Shown here piece after piece: positions 49,401-57,282 of a stretch of 64,000 nt of DNA. Position numbers and translations under genes: made by a program. The first letter of the stretch is position 1. Every line of letters begins with the position of its first letter. The DNA is from Salminus brasiliensis (taxonomy: Eukaryota > Chordata > Actinopteri > Characiformes > Bryconidae), in NCBI RefSeq assembly GCF_030463535.1, contig NC_132891.1, positions 7,837,622 to 7,901,621 on the forward strand. The letters run 5' to 3'. Below the pieces are notes generated by a model that worked only from the letters and a program-made list of their open reading frames with translations, was not told the origin of the DNA and searched no databases.

Positions 49401-50870
49401 TGATTTGGAGGATTTGGCCCGAAACCAGACGGTTTTTAAATCACTCGCTTGAGATTTGTTGAGCTGGCACATAAAGACTGTGTTTTCTCTCTCCTTCTCT
49501 CTCCCTGTTGTCAGAGAGACAGCCAAAGTGCATGCCATATTTTACAGTGGCAACAAGTGCTAGCATACGCCCAAGCCGACCCCCGAATCGCAAATCAGAA
49601 TTGATTTCTATACACAACGTAAGCCTCAGGCACACTTTGCTCACGTGATCAGGCTGTCATCATTGTTTTGCTGACCAGGAGCCTAATCTGCATTGCAGAG
49701 TGCAATCTGGGAAAAAAAAACATACCACATGGATTCGCAGAAGGAGTGCTGAGTGTGAGAAAAGGGTAGCGCTGGTTATGATTAGCCATAACTCACGCTT
49801 TATTATTCCAGGCCTGACAGAAATCAATGAGGACCAGTGCAGACAAACACCCCACAGACATTTGAAAAGGTGCAGGTGGTAGAACCTCACCAGGGAGATG
49901 GGGGAAGAGTCTGTAGCTAGAAGTCTTGCATAATTTAAGAAACACTGTCTTAAAAACGTTCCAGTAAGCACAACTGGCCTCGCTGACTCTAGGTAAGTCG
50001 GATGGTCTTTCTTCTCCCCAGTCACAGTAGTGTGGGGGTCTGTTAGCTGACTTAACAGAACTGCTCTCCTTCAAGCATGTTGAGCTCCAGTTTGAAAAGG
50101 TGTGGTTGGATGGCTTCATATGCCTCACAATTGTACACTAGCACATATAGACAACTACACAAAATGGACAAAAGTATTGGGACACCTATTATTTATTCGA
50201 AATTAAGGGTATTAAAGATACAGTTTATCCTACGTTTGTTGGAGAAACTGTCTCTACTGTCTAGGGAAGGCTTTCTACTATGTTTAATGGGAGCGTTAGT
50301 GAAGACAGAATGTTGGATTATCAGCACCCATTATCAGCACCCAGAGAAAATATTTTCTGGAATGATCTATACCCTTTTATGTTCACACTTGACATTAAGC
50401 AAATAGGTTCATGTTTATCTGCTATTCATGTTTATGTGGATGGATGGATGGATGGATAGATGGATGGATGAATGAGTGGATGGCTGGACCTATTTAACAA
50501 ATACTTAATCTTCAGGAGCCATGCTATGAAAAAGGTGGGGGTGTCACTATTTAAGATTTGGTGGTGCTGGTGGTAATTCATCTGCAAACATTTTGTATTG
50601 AAGTGATCATTTTGGAATTCTGAAAACAGAGTGGGAATTGTATGGAAATTGGAATTGTGTTGAAATTTAAGATGTGAATAATTTCCTAAAGAATTATAAT
50701 CTATAATCATTATGAGATTTTCACCGTGTTAAAATTGTGAAAGAGTCCAACGCTGTGAGGCGGAGGCGTCTCCATGGGGAACTGCAGGAAGGGCTTCATG
50801 TCCAAATGAGGCTGGATGACTGTGGGGGTCCGCAGAAATGTGGGGACCGCCCCGGTTCGGTTGATACTTC
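13206..50870 (-). CDS. znf385a: znf385a (HZF-like zinc finger protein) coding span, seven exons, 5' end incomplete
   Basis: Seen: seven minus-strand exons with GT/AG borders join in frame to 424 residues ending at a TGA (13208-13206). Three C-x2-C-x12-H-x5-H fingers lie at C75/C78/H91/H97, C234/C237/H250/H256 and C299/C302/H315/H321, numbered from the first recovered exon. A Pro/Ser/Ala-rich linker separates fingers 1 and 2, and an Ala- and Pro-rich C-terminus follows finger 3. Known of the family: ZNF385A is a nuclear, partly cytoplasmic protein that binds RNA and p53; it biases p53 towards arrest genes and helps carry Itpr1 mRNA in dendrites. The A-type paralogue is chosen over B, C and D by the segments [48 protein letters not shown] and GPILFSPY. 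The linker is longer than I remember for mammals. The start codon of the long form is not assigned. Introns are 13214, 8060, 9376, 4860, 320 and 558 bases. Confidence 0.93.
13446..14003 (-). other. znf385a: znf385a intron F-G (558 bases) containing a Tc1-like end
   Basis: The last intron, with GT/AG borders. About 215 of its 558 bases are a Tc1-like remnant (13730-13945). Confidence 0.9.
13730..13945 (+). mobile_element. Tc1-like transposon remnant, 5' end with terminal inverted repeat
   Basis: The sequence begins tatcagccattacattaaaa, a decayed form of the fish Tc1-like terminal repeat (TCAGCCATAACATTAAAACC). It continues with ggatatattaggcagcaagt, cagtcagttct and aaatgggcaagcat, which are the 5' flank and the first codons of that transposase. 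Similarity stops near 13945. Orientation is opposite to znf385a. The piece cannot encode a transposase. Confidence 0.85.
14004..14096 (-). CDS. znf385a: znf385a coding exon F (histidines of finger 3 and basic tail)
   Basis: This exon is 93 bases, 31 codons, phase 0 at both ends. The acceptor is tgtctgcag and the donor is ACG|gtaagt. It encodes [19 protein letters not shown] followed by [13 protein letters not shown]315 and H321 finish finger 3. The basic run RHKKHR (residues 335-340) could serve nuclear import or RNA binding. The [24 protein letters not shown] order matches mammalian ZNF385A. The exon is short and a different frame is longer over the same bases, so it is easily missed by an ORF scan. 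A Tc1-like remnant ends about 60 bases from its donor. Confidence 0.93.
14417..14601 (-). CDS. znf385a: znf385a coding exon E (end of finger 2 and start of finger 3)
   Basis: This exon is 185 bases, entering in phase 1 and leaving in phase 0. The acceptor is tgtttcttag and the donor is CAG|gtgagg. It completes finger 2 with TKHK (H256) and then encodes [19 protein letters not shown], the clearest A-paralogue signature. A short Gly/Pro linker follows, then [20 protein letters not shown], which carries ligands C299 and C302 of finger 3. The finger is cut directly before its first histidine, which is the first codon of exon F. Confidence 0.95.
15602..15640. repeat. GT plus poly-G compound simple repeat
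   Basis: A GT run passes directly into a run of about 13 G and then TGG repeats. Confidence 0.93.
16510..17420. repeat. degenerate minisatellite, unit about 25-35 bases (tatactgtactaaag core)
   Basis: Some 25 or more imperfect copies of a motif close to gaatactgagtatactgta followed by ctaaaggg run head to tail over about 900 bases. A pure AT tract (16779-16835) interrupts the array. Unit length and divergence vary greatly, so the array is old. No long open frame runs through it. Confidence 0.85.
16779..16835. repeat. AT microsatellite inside the minisatellite
   Basis: Pure AT alternation of about 28 units. It probably expanded from an AT-rich variant unit of the surrounding array. Confidence 0.97.
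18249..18522 (-). mobile_element. Tc1/mariner-type MITE, internally deleted, family 'ttggGACAcctgctcat'
   Basis: Reverse-orientation copy. It has gcttgtctagtcccagtaga at one side and ends aatgagcaggtgtcccaatg followed by cttttgtccata, the reverse complement of the family left terminus. The central portion is shorter than in the copies at 20329 and 57283. Confidence 0.8.
18545..19300. repeat. degenerate minisatellite, unit about 30-40 bases (gaacattctagaacagtg core)
   Basis: About 20 imperfect copies of a motif near gagaacattctagaacagtg with a short G/A-rich spacer run head to tail. Many units keep the palindrome TCTAGA. The array ends about 160 bases from the donor of exon D. Its unit is unrelated to that of the array at 16510-17420 in the same intron. 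Confidence 0.85.
19462..19791 (-). CDS. znf385a: znf385a coding exon D (linker and most of zinc finger 2)
   Basis: This is the largest exon at 330 bases, phase 1 at both ends. The acceptor is tttgttttgtag and the donor is AAAG|gtgagc. The first 80 residues are low-complexity Pro/Ser/Ala/Thr, probably disordered. They are followed by an acidic-basic stretch ([10 protein letters not shown]) and then [20 protein letters not shown]. This gives C234, C237 and H250 of finger 2; H256 lies in exon E. The [20 protein letters not shown] block is strongly conserved across the family. The exon sits about 160 bases beyond one end of a degenerate tandem repeat (18545-19300). Confidence 0.95.
20329..20788 (+). 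mobile_element. Tc1/mariner-type MITE, near full length
   Basis: It starts ctataatggcaaaagtattg followed by ggacacctgctcat, and ends gggtgtccacaaacatttgg followed by acatatattgta. The two ends are imperfect inverted repeats of about 30 bases (TACACTATATG-type with GGACAC inside). There is no transposase frame, so it is non-autonomous. Superfamily is inferred from the TA-flanked ends. Confidence 0.85.
20795..20935 (+). repeat. dispersed repeat with 'ggagcatttctattggtcca' core
   Basis: Directly follows the MITE. Its segments catccttgtatctacaaaac, tttacaggagaag, aatggaagtcaatgt and ggagcatttctattgg recur in order at 32765-32915, and in reverse at 54510-54610 and 61960-62000. Class unknown. Confidence 0.6.
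23357..23389. repeat. CATA simple repeat
   Basis: Tandem CATA units passing into CAATA units. Confidence 0.9.
23518..23695 (-). mobile_element. Tc1/mariner-type MITE fragment
   Basis: Reverse-orientation internal fragment containing gccaggcatgggctagaggg, gtataaagc and agcattgtgctgtggagcag; neither terminal repeat is kept. Confidence 0.75.
24249..24297. repeat. CT-rich simple repeat
   Basis: Interrupted CT run with CCCT variants. Confidence 0.9.
25681..25705. repeat. CA microsatellite
   Basis: Pure CA run of about 12 units. Confidence 0.95.
26185..26440. repeat. 'ggttctttgg' dispersed repeat, likely MITE
   Basis: It contains aatggttctttggggcaatg, cccaaagaaccgttc, and at the right tgaaccaaaagtggtgcttt with tatagcatcactaaagg. 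The halves are partly inverted, as expected for a short inverted-repeat element. Related pieces lie at 961-1055 and 26765-26880. Confidence 0.55.
26765..26880. repeat. second piece of the 'ggttcttt' dispersed repeat
   Basis: It carries aagaaccatccattgaacct, tgtggttcttttattgcatc and accctaaagagcca in the same order as family members elsewhere in the window. Confidence 0.55.
27143..27175. repeat. GA/GT compound microsatellite
   Basis: GA units pass directly into GT units. Confidence 0.93.
29168..29339 (-). CDS. znf385a: znf385a coding exon C (second half of zinc finger 1 and start of linker)
   Basis: This exon is 172 bases, entering in phase 0 and leaving in phase 1. The acceptor is cttgtttcag and the donor is GCAG|gtaaaa. 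It encodes [18 protein letters not shown], which supplies the histidine ligands H91 and H97 of finger 1. A linker rich in Pro, Ser and Thr follows, with [16 protein letters not shown] near its middle. The [11 protein letters not shown] stretch matches the A paralogue; the B and D paralogues have KHAKK-type sequence here. The final base pairs with AT of exon D to make an Asp codon. Confidence 0.95.
29803..30375 (+). repeat. dispersed repeat related to 41165-41985 and to the left part of 61586-61800
   Basis: The left part reads tttaaagtgaccaagcaatg with tccagcataaccaaaa. The middle has aggctaaaagctaacc. The right end has gattctgaggcaaaataaca, gggcttgtaaagcc and acatctgagcagtttcactc. The same order is found at 41165-41985. 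Class unknown; there is no long frame. Confidence 0.55.
32268..32703 (-). mobile_element. Tc1/mariner-type MITE, near full length, reverse orientation
   Basis: Starts with gtccaaatgtttgtggaaac, the reverse complement of the family right end. It passes through gtgcaaatgcacaaacatag, gcctgggctagaggggtatt and gaaagccttcttccctggat, and fades out after agacagttactccaacaaaa. The extreme left terminal repeat is lost. Confidence 0.82.
32765..32915 (+). repeat. dispersed repeat with 'ggagcatttctattgg' core
   Basis: Contains cttgtatctcaaaaaaaaac, agcagctttacac and ggagcatttctattgggcca, matching the repeat at 20795-20935. As there, it sits beside a MITE copy. Confidence 0.6.
34450..34606 (-). mobile_element. 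Tc1/mariner-type MITE fragment
   Basis: Reverse-orientation fragment with ttgcactcagtgttgacaca, gattgtctagtccatgtaga and gaagtcccccagcattgagc; terminal repeats are absent. Confidence 0.75.
37078..37101 (+). repeat. G24 homopolymer
   Basis: An uninterrupted run of 24 G on the plus strand, read as C in the znf385a transcript, about 300 bases inside intron B-C from exon B. Such a run can form quadruplexes and is error-prone in sequencing, so its exact length is uncertain. Confidence 0.9.
37400..37510 (-). CDS. znf385a: znf385a coding exon B (first half of zinc finger 1)
   Basis: This exon is 111 bases, 37 codons, phase 0 at both ends. The acceptor follows a T-rich tract and ends cttcag; the donor is GAG|gtacgc. 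It encodes [17 protein letters not shown] followed by a basic linker, then [11 protein letters not shown]. The two cysteines are the zinc ligands C75 and C78 of finger 1; both histidines come from exon C. MDPVQKAV is almost invariant in the ZNF385 family and VKTKRP marks the A paralogue. Because the exon starts with ATG, it can also act as a first coding exon for short isoforms. Confidence 0.95.
38574..38875. repeat. 'atgctggtc / gaccagcat' dispersed repeat, two pieces
   Basis: Short repeated words such as ggtatgctggtcaacc, ccatgctagctgaccagc and acagcataaaccagcataaa appear at 38574-38669 and again, more decayed, at 38780-38875. A third piece with ccagcatcaccag and gaccagcac is near 39408-39490. 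This imperfectly palindromic family is common in fish. Confidence 0.55.
41165..41985 (+). repeat. dispersed repeat, same family as 29803-30375
   Basis: It begins tttaaagggaccataaaatg with ccaacataaccaaaac, has ggctaaaggctaatcggc in the middle, and ends with attctgaggtaaaacaacag, gcttgtaacatcacgtctga and gcatttcccct. Same order as 29803-30375, with extra sequence between the blocks. Confidence 0.55.
42560..42710 (+). repeat. direct repeat, copy 1 of a diverged local duplication
   Basis: Shares, in order with 43455-43610, gacacacttcagcacaccat/cc, ccaaacaaggccagct, ctgtcatgctgatgaaacag and caattgcttccattc. Copies are about 75-80% alike by eye and about 900 bases apart in the same orientation. 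Confidence 0.7.
43455..43610 (+). repeat. direct repeat, copy 2 of a diverged local duplication
   Basis: Partner of 42560-42710, with agacacacttcagcaccacc, ccaaacaagaccatct, ctgtcatgctaatgaaacag and attacttccattcc. It ends about 380 bases from the candidate alternative first exon. Confidence 0.7.
43987..44025 (-). CDS. znf385a: candidate alternative first coding exon of znf385a
   Basis: On the minus strand an ATG opens 13 codons ([13 protein letters not shown]) that end exactly at a strong donor, AAAG|gtgagt. The exon ends in phase 0, so it would join directly to exon B, which starts with the ATG of MDPVQKAV, and give a 389-residue isoform without exon A. Upstream in the transcript direction are a TATA-like stretch (cttaaaaagagg near 44190) and a long GA tract (44348-44449), both compatible with a promoter. 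Alternative N-termini are known for mammalian ZNF385A, but I cannot show that this peptide is conserved. The sequence around the ATG is not an ideal translation context. A chance ATG-plus-donor pair remains possible. Confidence 0.5.
44348..44449. repeat. CT microsatellite upstream of the candidate alternative exon
   Basis: Long CT run with two short interruptions (ctttcatt and ctcgctctcc). In znf385a transcript orientation it is a GA run about 320 bases before the ATG at 44025. GA tracts are common at promoters, but they are also common as neutral microsatellites in fish. Confidence 0.95.
45768..46102 (+). mobile_element. Tc1-like transposon remnant, internally deleted, with 3' terminal repeat
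   Basis: The left part encodes the transposase N-terminal region, including AVVSTYQK and [14 protein letters not shown]. It jumps near 45920 to the transposase C-terminal region (ggaggcccaacctcacaact, gatctgctgctaacatcttg, ttttgtggagtccatgcctc). The right end is gctaatgttatggctgtttg, a decayed terminal repeat. About two thirds of the transposase gene is missing between the two parts, and the 5' terminal repeat is absent. Confidence 0.85.
46376..46447. repeat. AT microsatellite
   Basis: Pure AT alternation of about 36 units. Confidence 0.97.
50160..50425 (+). mobile_element. Tc1/mariner-type MITE, internally shortened
   Basis: Starts aatggacaaaagtattggga with cacct, continues gagaaactgtctctactgtc and aggaaggctttctacta, and ends at ggttcatgtttatctgct. 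The right terminal repeat is missing. Confidence 0.8.
50437..50483. repeat. GGAT tetranucleotide repeat
   Basis: About ten GGAT/TGGA units with a few substitutions, directly after the MITE. Confidence 0.93.
50725..50870 (-). CDS. znf385a: znf385a coding exon A (N-terminal Pro-rich segment)
   Basis: This exon is 146 bases. The acceptor is ttgtttacag just upstream and the donor is ACG|gtgaaa. It enters with two bases of a split codon (phase 1) and leaves in phase 0. It encodes 48 whole codons beginning [15 protein letters not shown], then [17 protein letters not shown] and [10 protein letters not shown]. Family members have the same segment just before the MDPVQKAV block, where it reads LDLKxxLPFP-type followed by GLF-N. 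In mammals a tiny upstream exon supplies the first four residues; that exon should lie above 50870 here. An internal ATG (the M of LDMKPF) could serve as a later start, as shorter mammalian isoforms suggest. Confidence 0.88.
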
Positions 50871-51089
50871 CTGTAAACAATGAAAGAAGAGAGGAAGTTA
50901 TAGGTAACTATAGCTATAACCTCTGAGATAGCATGCCTCTTTAAGTGACTGTGGCTAGGTGTGCTCGGAGAAGAGGAAGGAAGATGCTGAAATAAAAAGC
51001 TGTTCTGATGAGGCACCTTTTGTGAGCATTAATTCAGCACATCGCTGTAAGCCATGTGTTATGAAACAGCCTGAGCCTCTGTCACTGTC

Positions 51090-51190
51090 ATCTCCCTCTC
51101 TCTCTCTTCCTTCCTTCCTTCCTCACTCCCTCCCTCCTTCCCTCTCTCTCTCTCCCTCCCACTCTCTCTCCCTCCCTCTGTCTCTCCCCT
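51090..51190. repeat. CT/TTCC-rich low-complexity tract
   Basis: Mixed CTCT, TTCC and CCCT units over about 100 bases. Confidence 0.9.
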
Positions 51191-52898
51191 CTTATCCCCT
51201 GCAACCAGTGCAACCTTGTGGATGAGTCTCTGAAAGGAGCCACTCTTCAGAATGCAGCTTTAGCAAGCAGTTACTTAAAGCTGCTTAATTTTCACAGCTG
51301 GATTTTCCTCGCCTCCAATTCCCTGCAGTCTTAAATCTCTTCCCCCTTCTCTCTCTCGCGCACTGTTTCTGTGCCGTGCGCTTTCTCTCTCCATCTCTCA
51401 GCCTTCTTAATCTCAGGTTCTCAATTTTTTTGCCCTTTCCCAGCTCCTCTTTCAAGATTGCTTGTCAGGCTTCTACTTCTCTCTCTTGATTTTGCAGTAC
51501 ACTTCTCAGACGGGTTCTCAGCGAGGCCCATCACTGGATTGGGTTGAAAACAGAGCTGTGCCACTGTGCATAGCTGTCAGTATGTGTGTAGAGAGAGAAG
51601 ATAAGAGACGAGAAGAGGGTTTGAGAAGAAATGTGCATTGATGGTTGCTGTATGTGGGCCCATGCTTCAGTTCCTCACTTTCATAACCTCACGTCTTACA
51701 CTCTAGCTACTAAATAAGTCATTGTAGTTGCTAAATGATGAATAAGTGAATGTTAAGTCTGCTGGTTAAGGGGGTAAGTCCAGGCTCAGAAGCTCCCAAG
51801 CTGCGTCTGGAAGCCTCATGTCTGGACAGGCCTCTGCTTCATTAAGTCACAGTAAAGCATGTAAGCTCAACGTGGCAGTTGTGCACATACAGAGAAAGAG
51901 AGAGAGAGAGAAAGAGAGAGAGAACAAAATAACAAAAACTTGTATCTTCAAAATGTCAGTGGTTCTAACCCTTTAACAGGCATTCTAACAACCCAACAAA
52001 GTGCCGTGGTGAAAAATCCTCAGTTGTTCGGCCATATACTCCTCACTAAATAGATTGTAATGCCAATTGCGTCCACTGTGTGTCGATGTGATAAAAGAAT
52101 ATCATTGTCTGGAAGCTAAAAATGGAGGTGTATAAGTGTGTAAAAATGTATAAGTGTACACAGAAAGTTGACAAAACAAAAATAATTGAATTTTTTTTGT
52201 TCTACACCCGCTAACAAATATATTTTTGTTTAACAGCAGAAACGTGACAGAAAAACGTATGTGATCGCTGAGTTAAGAGCCTGGTTAGGGTAAACAGATT
52301 GGACACCAACATTAGCATAACATAAACATATCATCAATTTGCTACTCAAAATGTGTGTCTGTGTCTGATCCTCAGACTGGCATACATCTAAAGTGCTTCA
52401 CTGTTTACATAATAAAATATGAGCTAGTAGTACTTATTTTTCTCCCGTAGCATCAGAGTTGAAGAATTTATCCATCTATATGAGACTGGCTCATTAAACC
52501 GTTCAGTAATATGTGTTAGTTCATGCCTAGATTTACCCCAACTGTGCAAGTTAACCGGCTGGTTGACTTGTGTATCCCCTTCCTGAATGGGTCATTTGCA
52601 CAAAAAGTGAAAAGCTGTTGAAGGAGGATCAAGGAACACCATTGTCTTAGTGTAACTATAAGAAGGTTAATTGTGATGGAAGATATTATTAAGCCATTTG
52701 GACTATTTTATCCACACTATTATTCATTATAAATTTGTTCACACGGTGTAAAGGGCAGCTGTCATTTTCAAATTATGTAAAAAGTATGATGGCATACAAA
52801 AGAAGCAAATGGACATACAAGGTTTTGTCCCAAGAATGTATGAATACATGTTGCTTGTAAAGGCAAACTGAGATTGAAATGAACTGAATTGAATGAAG

Positions 52899-52899
52899 A

Positions 52900-52930
<31 letters not shown>

Positions 52931-52950
52931 CAGAGAGAGAGAGACAGAGA
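52899..52950. repeat. GA microsatellite with ACAGAGA variants
   Basis: GA run followed by interspersed GACAGA units. Confidence 0.94.
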
Positions 52951-53049
52951 AGGAGGCATTGAGGTAGAAAGCATACACCAGAGTATCTGCTGGTCCTGAC
53001 TCCCTCATACACTCATGTGACCTCGGATCCTCACACACATGCACTGTGT

Positions 53050-53289
53050 GTAACTGAGACTAGCACTCTTTGCAGGGTGCTGAGGGGACGGGCCCTGCAG
53101 CCCCTGACCGCAGGCTACAGCACACTGCCCTCTGAACCGCAGCACGCGTCATTGCTGCTGCATTTGTCATTGCAATGCGGCACTGGCATCACACACCGAG
53201 CGTGTGCATCGGCCAATCAGAGACGGAGACGGTGTCAGCCTCTTTAGTCTGTTCTCACGCCAGCTGTGAAACAGCCTGCAAACTGTGAC

Positions 53290-53290
<1 letters not shown>
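53050..53290. promoter_or_regulatory. GC-rich block with CCAAT motif, possible promoter or enhancer
   Basis: A GC- and CpG-richer block than its surroundings, containing cggccaatcagagacggaga (a consensus CCAAT/NF-Y site at about 53213-53221), acgcgtcattgctgc and caatgcggcactgg, and bounded by a GA tract. It lies about 2.2 kb upstream of exon A. No TATA box or start codon was identified, so the role is only inferred. Confidence 0.3.

Positions 53291-53292
<2 letters not shown>

Positions 53293-53339
<47 letters not shown>
53293..53339. repeat. GA microsatellite
   Basis: Pure AG/GA run of about 23 units. Confidence 0.97.
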
Positions 53340-53342
<3 letters not shown>

Positions 53343-53466
53343 AAAAAGAAAGGGCAGAAGACTAAGTAAAGTGAGTGCTATTGCAGACAAGAGGGAGGTG
53401 TATGTGTGTGTGAGTGTCTGATGGGCAGGCTTTGGGTACAGTTGTCCTTGCAGTAGTCAGAGTCAT

Positions 53467-53467
<1 letters not shown>

Positions 53468-53502
<35 letters not shown>
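53468..53502. repeat. GT microsatellite
   Basis: Pure TG run of about 17 units followed by a short GA run. Confidence 0.97.
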
Positions 53503-53506
<4 letters not shown>

Positions 53507-53864
53507 AGAGAGACAGTGCACCACAGCCAGTGTGTATAAATCAGGTCCCGGCTGCTTCCTTGACCTAGTGTATAATTACCTCATTAAATAAAGCACCCTT
53601 TCGGGACCTGGCGCTCATAGTAAATCACACTCACACGGTGTGAACGTGTGTGTGTGTTTGTGAGTAGGTGTGTGCTTTTATATACTGTTGCTGTCATTAC
53701 AAAACCTTATATCTCCAAAATGAAAGTTTATAGGAGAAGAACACATGCTTGTAACTCTGAAGTAACAATAACTTGTTCCAGGCAAATATGGCAAATAATG
53801 TATACTGCCTCACTCATATATAGCCAGTGATTTACGCCGTATGAATCATTATGTGTTGTATTAT

Positions 53865-53990
53865 ATAGTTGTGGACACCTGCTCATCCAATATCATTCTG
53901 AAATCAAGGTGTTCATCATATATCTGTCCCCTCTTTGCTGCAATAACGGCCTCCAATTCAATTGCATTCAGCCCTGAGGGCATAAGTAAG
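53865..53990 (+). mobile_element. fragment of a second MITE family ('gtggacacctgctcat')
   Basis: Contains agttgtggacacctgctcat, tcattctgaaatcaagg and cccctctttgctgcaataac. Its end resembles that of the main MITE family here, but its interior differs, so it is a related but separate family. Only one end is kept. Confidence 0.55.
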
Positions 53991-54509
53991 GTACAAATGC
54001 TTAATTTGCTTTGAATCAACTGCCAAGAACCTGCATTAAAGCCAGATAAGTGGTTTTTAAGTGCTGTGAACTGGTAAAGTAAAAACAGAATTCTTTGGCT
54101 CCAATAAGAAAAGGTATGGTTTCATGAAGAGTAAAAATGAACTGCATTTCATGAAAAGAACACCTTGCCAACTGTGAAAAATCCTTTCAGTTTGTTTTGC
54201 TGCCAGTGTCATTGGCAGTACTACATGGGTAGTAAAGTAAAATTTTAGCAAATCCTGGATGAAAATTTCAAACCACTTGTTAAAAGACAGAACCAGAGAA
54301 GACACAGACTGAAGCTTTTGGAATGGCCCTGACGGTCTCTTGAGCTGAACCTCAGAGATATGAATATAAATATCGCTGCTGTCCAATAAAAAACATGTAT
54401 GTCAATTTGTTTTGTTTTTATTGGCATTTTTTATTGTTTTCTCCATGTTTTGAACCCTGTAGCTGCTCTGTACACTGTGTAAATACAGTAGTCATAGATG
54501 AATGGACCA

Positions 54510-54610
54510 AAAGAAATGATCTAAATTACTTGGAATACACTCTTGTTTTACATTGACTTCCATTCAAAGTTAAGCACAGTTTTGCCTTCTCCTGTAAAAT
54601 CATCATTTTG
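54510..54610 (-). repeat. dispersed repeat of the 'aatggaagtcaatgt' family, reverse orientation
   Basis: Contains acattgacttccattcaaag and gccttctcctgtaaaa, the reverse complement of segments in the repeat at 20795-20935. Confidence 0.5.
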
Positions 54611-57282
54611 TTTTTCACTGGACAGTGATGATATGTGGATAGACTGGATGGTCATATTAGCATAAGTGCATTACGTATATCAATAATGAAGGTGGTTATG
54701 CTTCCCATATCACATCAATGATACAGTACTGTGTGATATACATGGCTATGTGTATGTGACCACACCTGAAAAAGCCTCACACAGTGGTACAGAGCCATGC
54801 CCGATGAATTAGCATGAGTGCCACATATAGTATTAAATAAATAAATACAGCTGTCTCAGATCAGGGGCTTTATGCATCAACTCAAACAAGGGTGCTGATT
54901 AGACTTCGGCAGCACTGCTAGATCCTCTGCTGACGGACAAACTGCCTTGATGATAATACTGCGGTCTTAGCAGCCTCATCAAACCCCCACAGTGCCCGGC
55001 AGCTATGTTGTTTTGCCCTAGGATGATCCGCACTCTCTCTTAACTAGCCCCCGGCAACCTGATAGGGGCATGAGTGAATGACAGACAGAGCGGTCTGGGG
55101 GTGGGGGGGTTGACTGGGCCTTTAGAAGTCGTTAAAAGCTCGTGACATGCCAAGAATCCTGCAACACACGCAGAGGCCATAATCACGGCTCTTAAACAGC
55201 CCACAGTGGACAGACAGCACCGGGGGCTGCAATACCACATTCAAATGTGATGTGGTACGCTGTAAAAGTGATAGATTGAAGTTACTTGATTTAAATGTAT
55301 TTATTAATTATACTATACTATATATGAATTAAAAAGAAAATGAAATTGTTTGTTTTTTGATTACAGTTAATTACTTAATTAGCCTTCTGTCTCTGCAATG
55401 GAAACATTATACAAGATTTATAATTTTTTTTTTCATTCAAACCATATGGCTACATTTTCGTTTTCACATTAAATCTACTTTTTTTTTTTTTTTAATCTCT
55501 TGAATGTATTTATTGCATTAGGGGTGTCCAGGCATATTTTAATGAATCGGGTATTGGCTATTTTAATCCCATTCTAGTTCTGAGTATTATGTCATCTGGT
55601 GGTCCCAATGAGCGATTAACGGACATTATTGCCCAGCTGGTGGCAGAGCAGACGTTTTAAGAAGGTAAATAAAAGAGTTGGTAGTCTGCAGTGTGGAGCT
55701 ATTTTACAGTGGAACATGAAAACAGACCATAATATCTGAACACTTATAAAACTATCACTGAAGCTCTCTGTTTTACTGGCGGGAGAGCCGCACACCTTTC
55801 TCTGATTTTAAACCAGCACTGCAGAGCACATTCAGAACTGAGTGGAGTTTAATGCTAATGCTAATACCCACACGCTATCACACCCAAATCACAGCACATT
55901 CACCCTGTATCGGCTAATGCTCATTAAGAGACTCGGATCAAGAGCAAAATAAACTGAACAACTGAATAATGAGATTTCGGTTTTGGGAACTGACATTGTA
56001 AACAGAAAAATCCATGTAAAGGCTATATGCAACGGCTACTTCGGGAAAATATGGAAGTGAAGCTAAAAAGGCTAGCCAGTGAAGATTTTTGATTAAAGGC
56101 CTGGAAAGTGCCACATGCTGTGAGGAAGCTGGTGAAGAAAGTGCTAGTTGGGTGCTAAGCTAAAAACTAGGGAAAAAATCATTTCATATGGGTACTGTTA
56201 GATGATTAACTTTATATCTTAATATCTTAAAGATATATATTATAAATATAGATACATCTTATACATTTTCCCAACTAAATTTAGCTAATGGGTTAACATA
56301 GGGTGTACTCAGACTAGGCAATCTGTGCCGTGCCCAACTAGTGATCACACTCGAACATTCATGCAGCACGATTAACAGAACATTGCTGGGTTGCATTGTC
56401 AATAAATCAAAGGCATCTCAGAGGGGTGTGCATCAGTGCACCCAAAACCATGCCAAATAATCCACAAAATAAACACAGTCTGCGTTGCCTGCTCGATCCA
56501 GACGGCGCATGTGTGTTAATTTACATTTACATTTTTGTAGTAAACTTTTCTTGATCAGTCAGAATACGATATCAGAAACGTTAAGCACAATGTAAGTGCA
56601 GGCCTGCCGGGGGAGTAGACGGGGTACAAGGAAACTGGGGCTAGTGTGAGTACTCCCATAATGTCTTTCAATTTTCAATCATCACTTACTTTCGATAATC
56701 ATTGTTCTGTACTATACTGTATTTCATTCATATGTAAATGATGTGTCAATTTGAATCAAGCAAATTCAAAGCATCCCTCTCAGAGCGCACGGGTGCTGAA
56801 GCTGGTGTGAAAGGAATACTCACTGCAGCTTGGAAGCAGGATTTGGGAGCCGTTATTTGGTGTGAATAACAGAGGCGCAGTGCTTTAGTTAGGGGGGTGG
56901 CTGGGGGTTTATAAATAGACAGAAGGGCATGGGAAGATCAAAGGCACTGGAAAGCGATTCACCAAACTGAAATAATTCCGGGTCTGTTCGGCCCTGATAA
57001 ATGGAACATCAGACGTTCGTGCTTCTCTCTAATACTCCAGCCTGACAATCCTGTTTCTTAGTCGGCGCATTTGCCATTTGTGCCGAGCTTGTACTGTACA
57101 GGAGAGGCAATAAGGGAAAAATGAACACATTAGAAGATAAGCAGTGATCGTCAGAAGGTCAAGAAAGTAAAAGACTTGGGCTGAGAAAAATAATGATGAT
57201 TAGGAATAAAGCCCTTAAGTTCTAAGGGCTCAGACTTCAGTTTCTTACACATTAAAAACATAAAAATACACAAACAAAACTT

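Larger units (their letters stand above)
37511..50724 (-). other. znf385a: znf385a intron A-B (13214 bases), with candidate internal promoter
   Basis: The largest intron recovered. It contains dispersed 'atgctggt' repeats (38574-38875, 39408-39490), a CpG-bearing unique block (39880-40320), a repeat (41165-41985), a local duplication (42560-42710 and 43455-43610), the candidate alternative first exon (43987-44025) with an upstream CT tract, a Tc1-like deletion derivative (45768-46102), an AT tract and a MITE (50160-50425). The stretch 46500-50100 shows no feature I can name. Confidence 0.8.

Noticed and set aside
13206..50870. Assignment to ZNF385B, C or D instead of A
   Set aside because: [41 protein letters not shown] and GPILFSPY match A. 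B and D have KHAKK-type and KYSPYNKL segments that are absent here, and C differs throughout.
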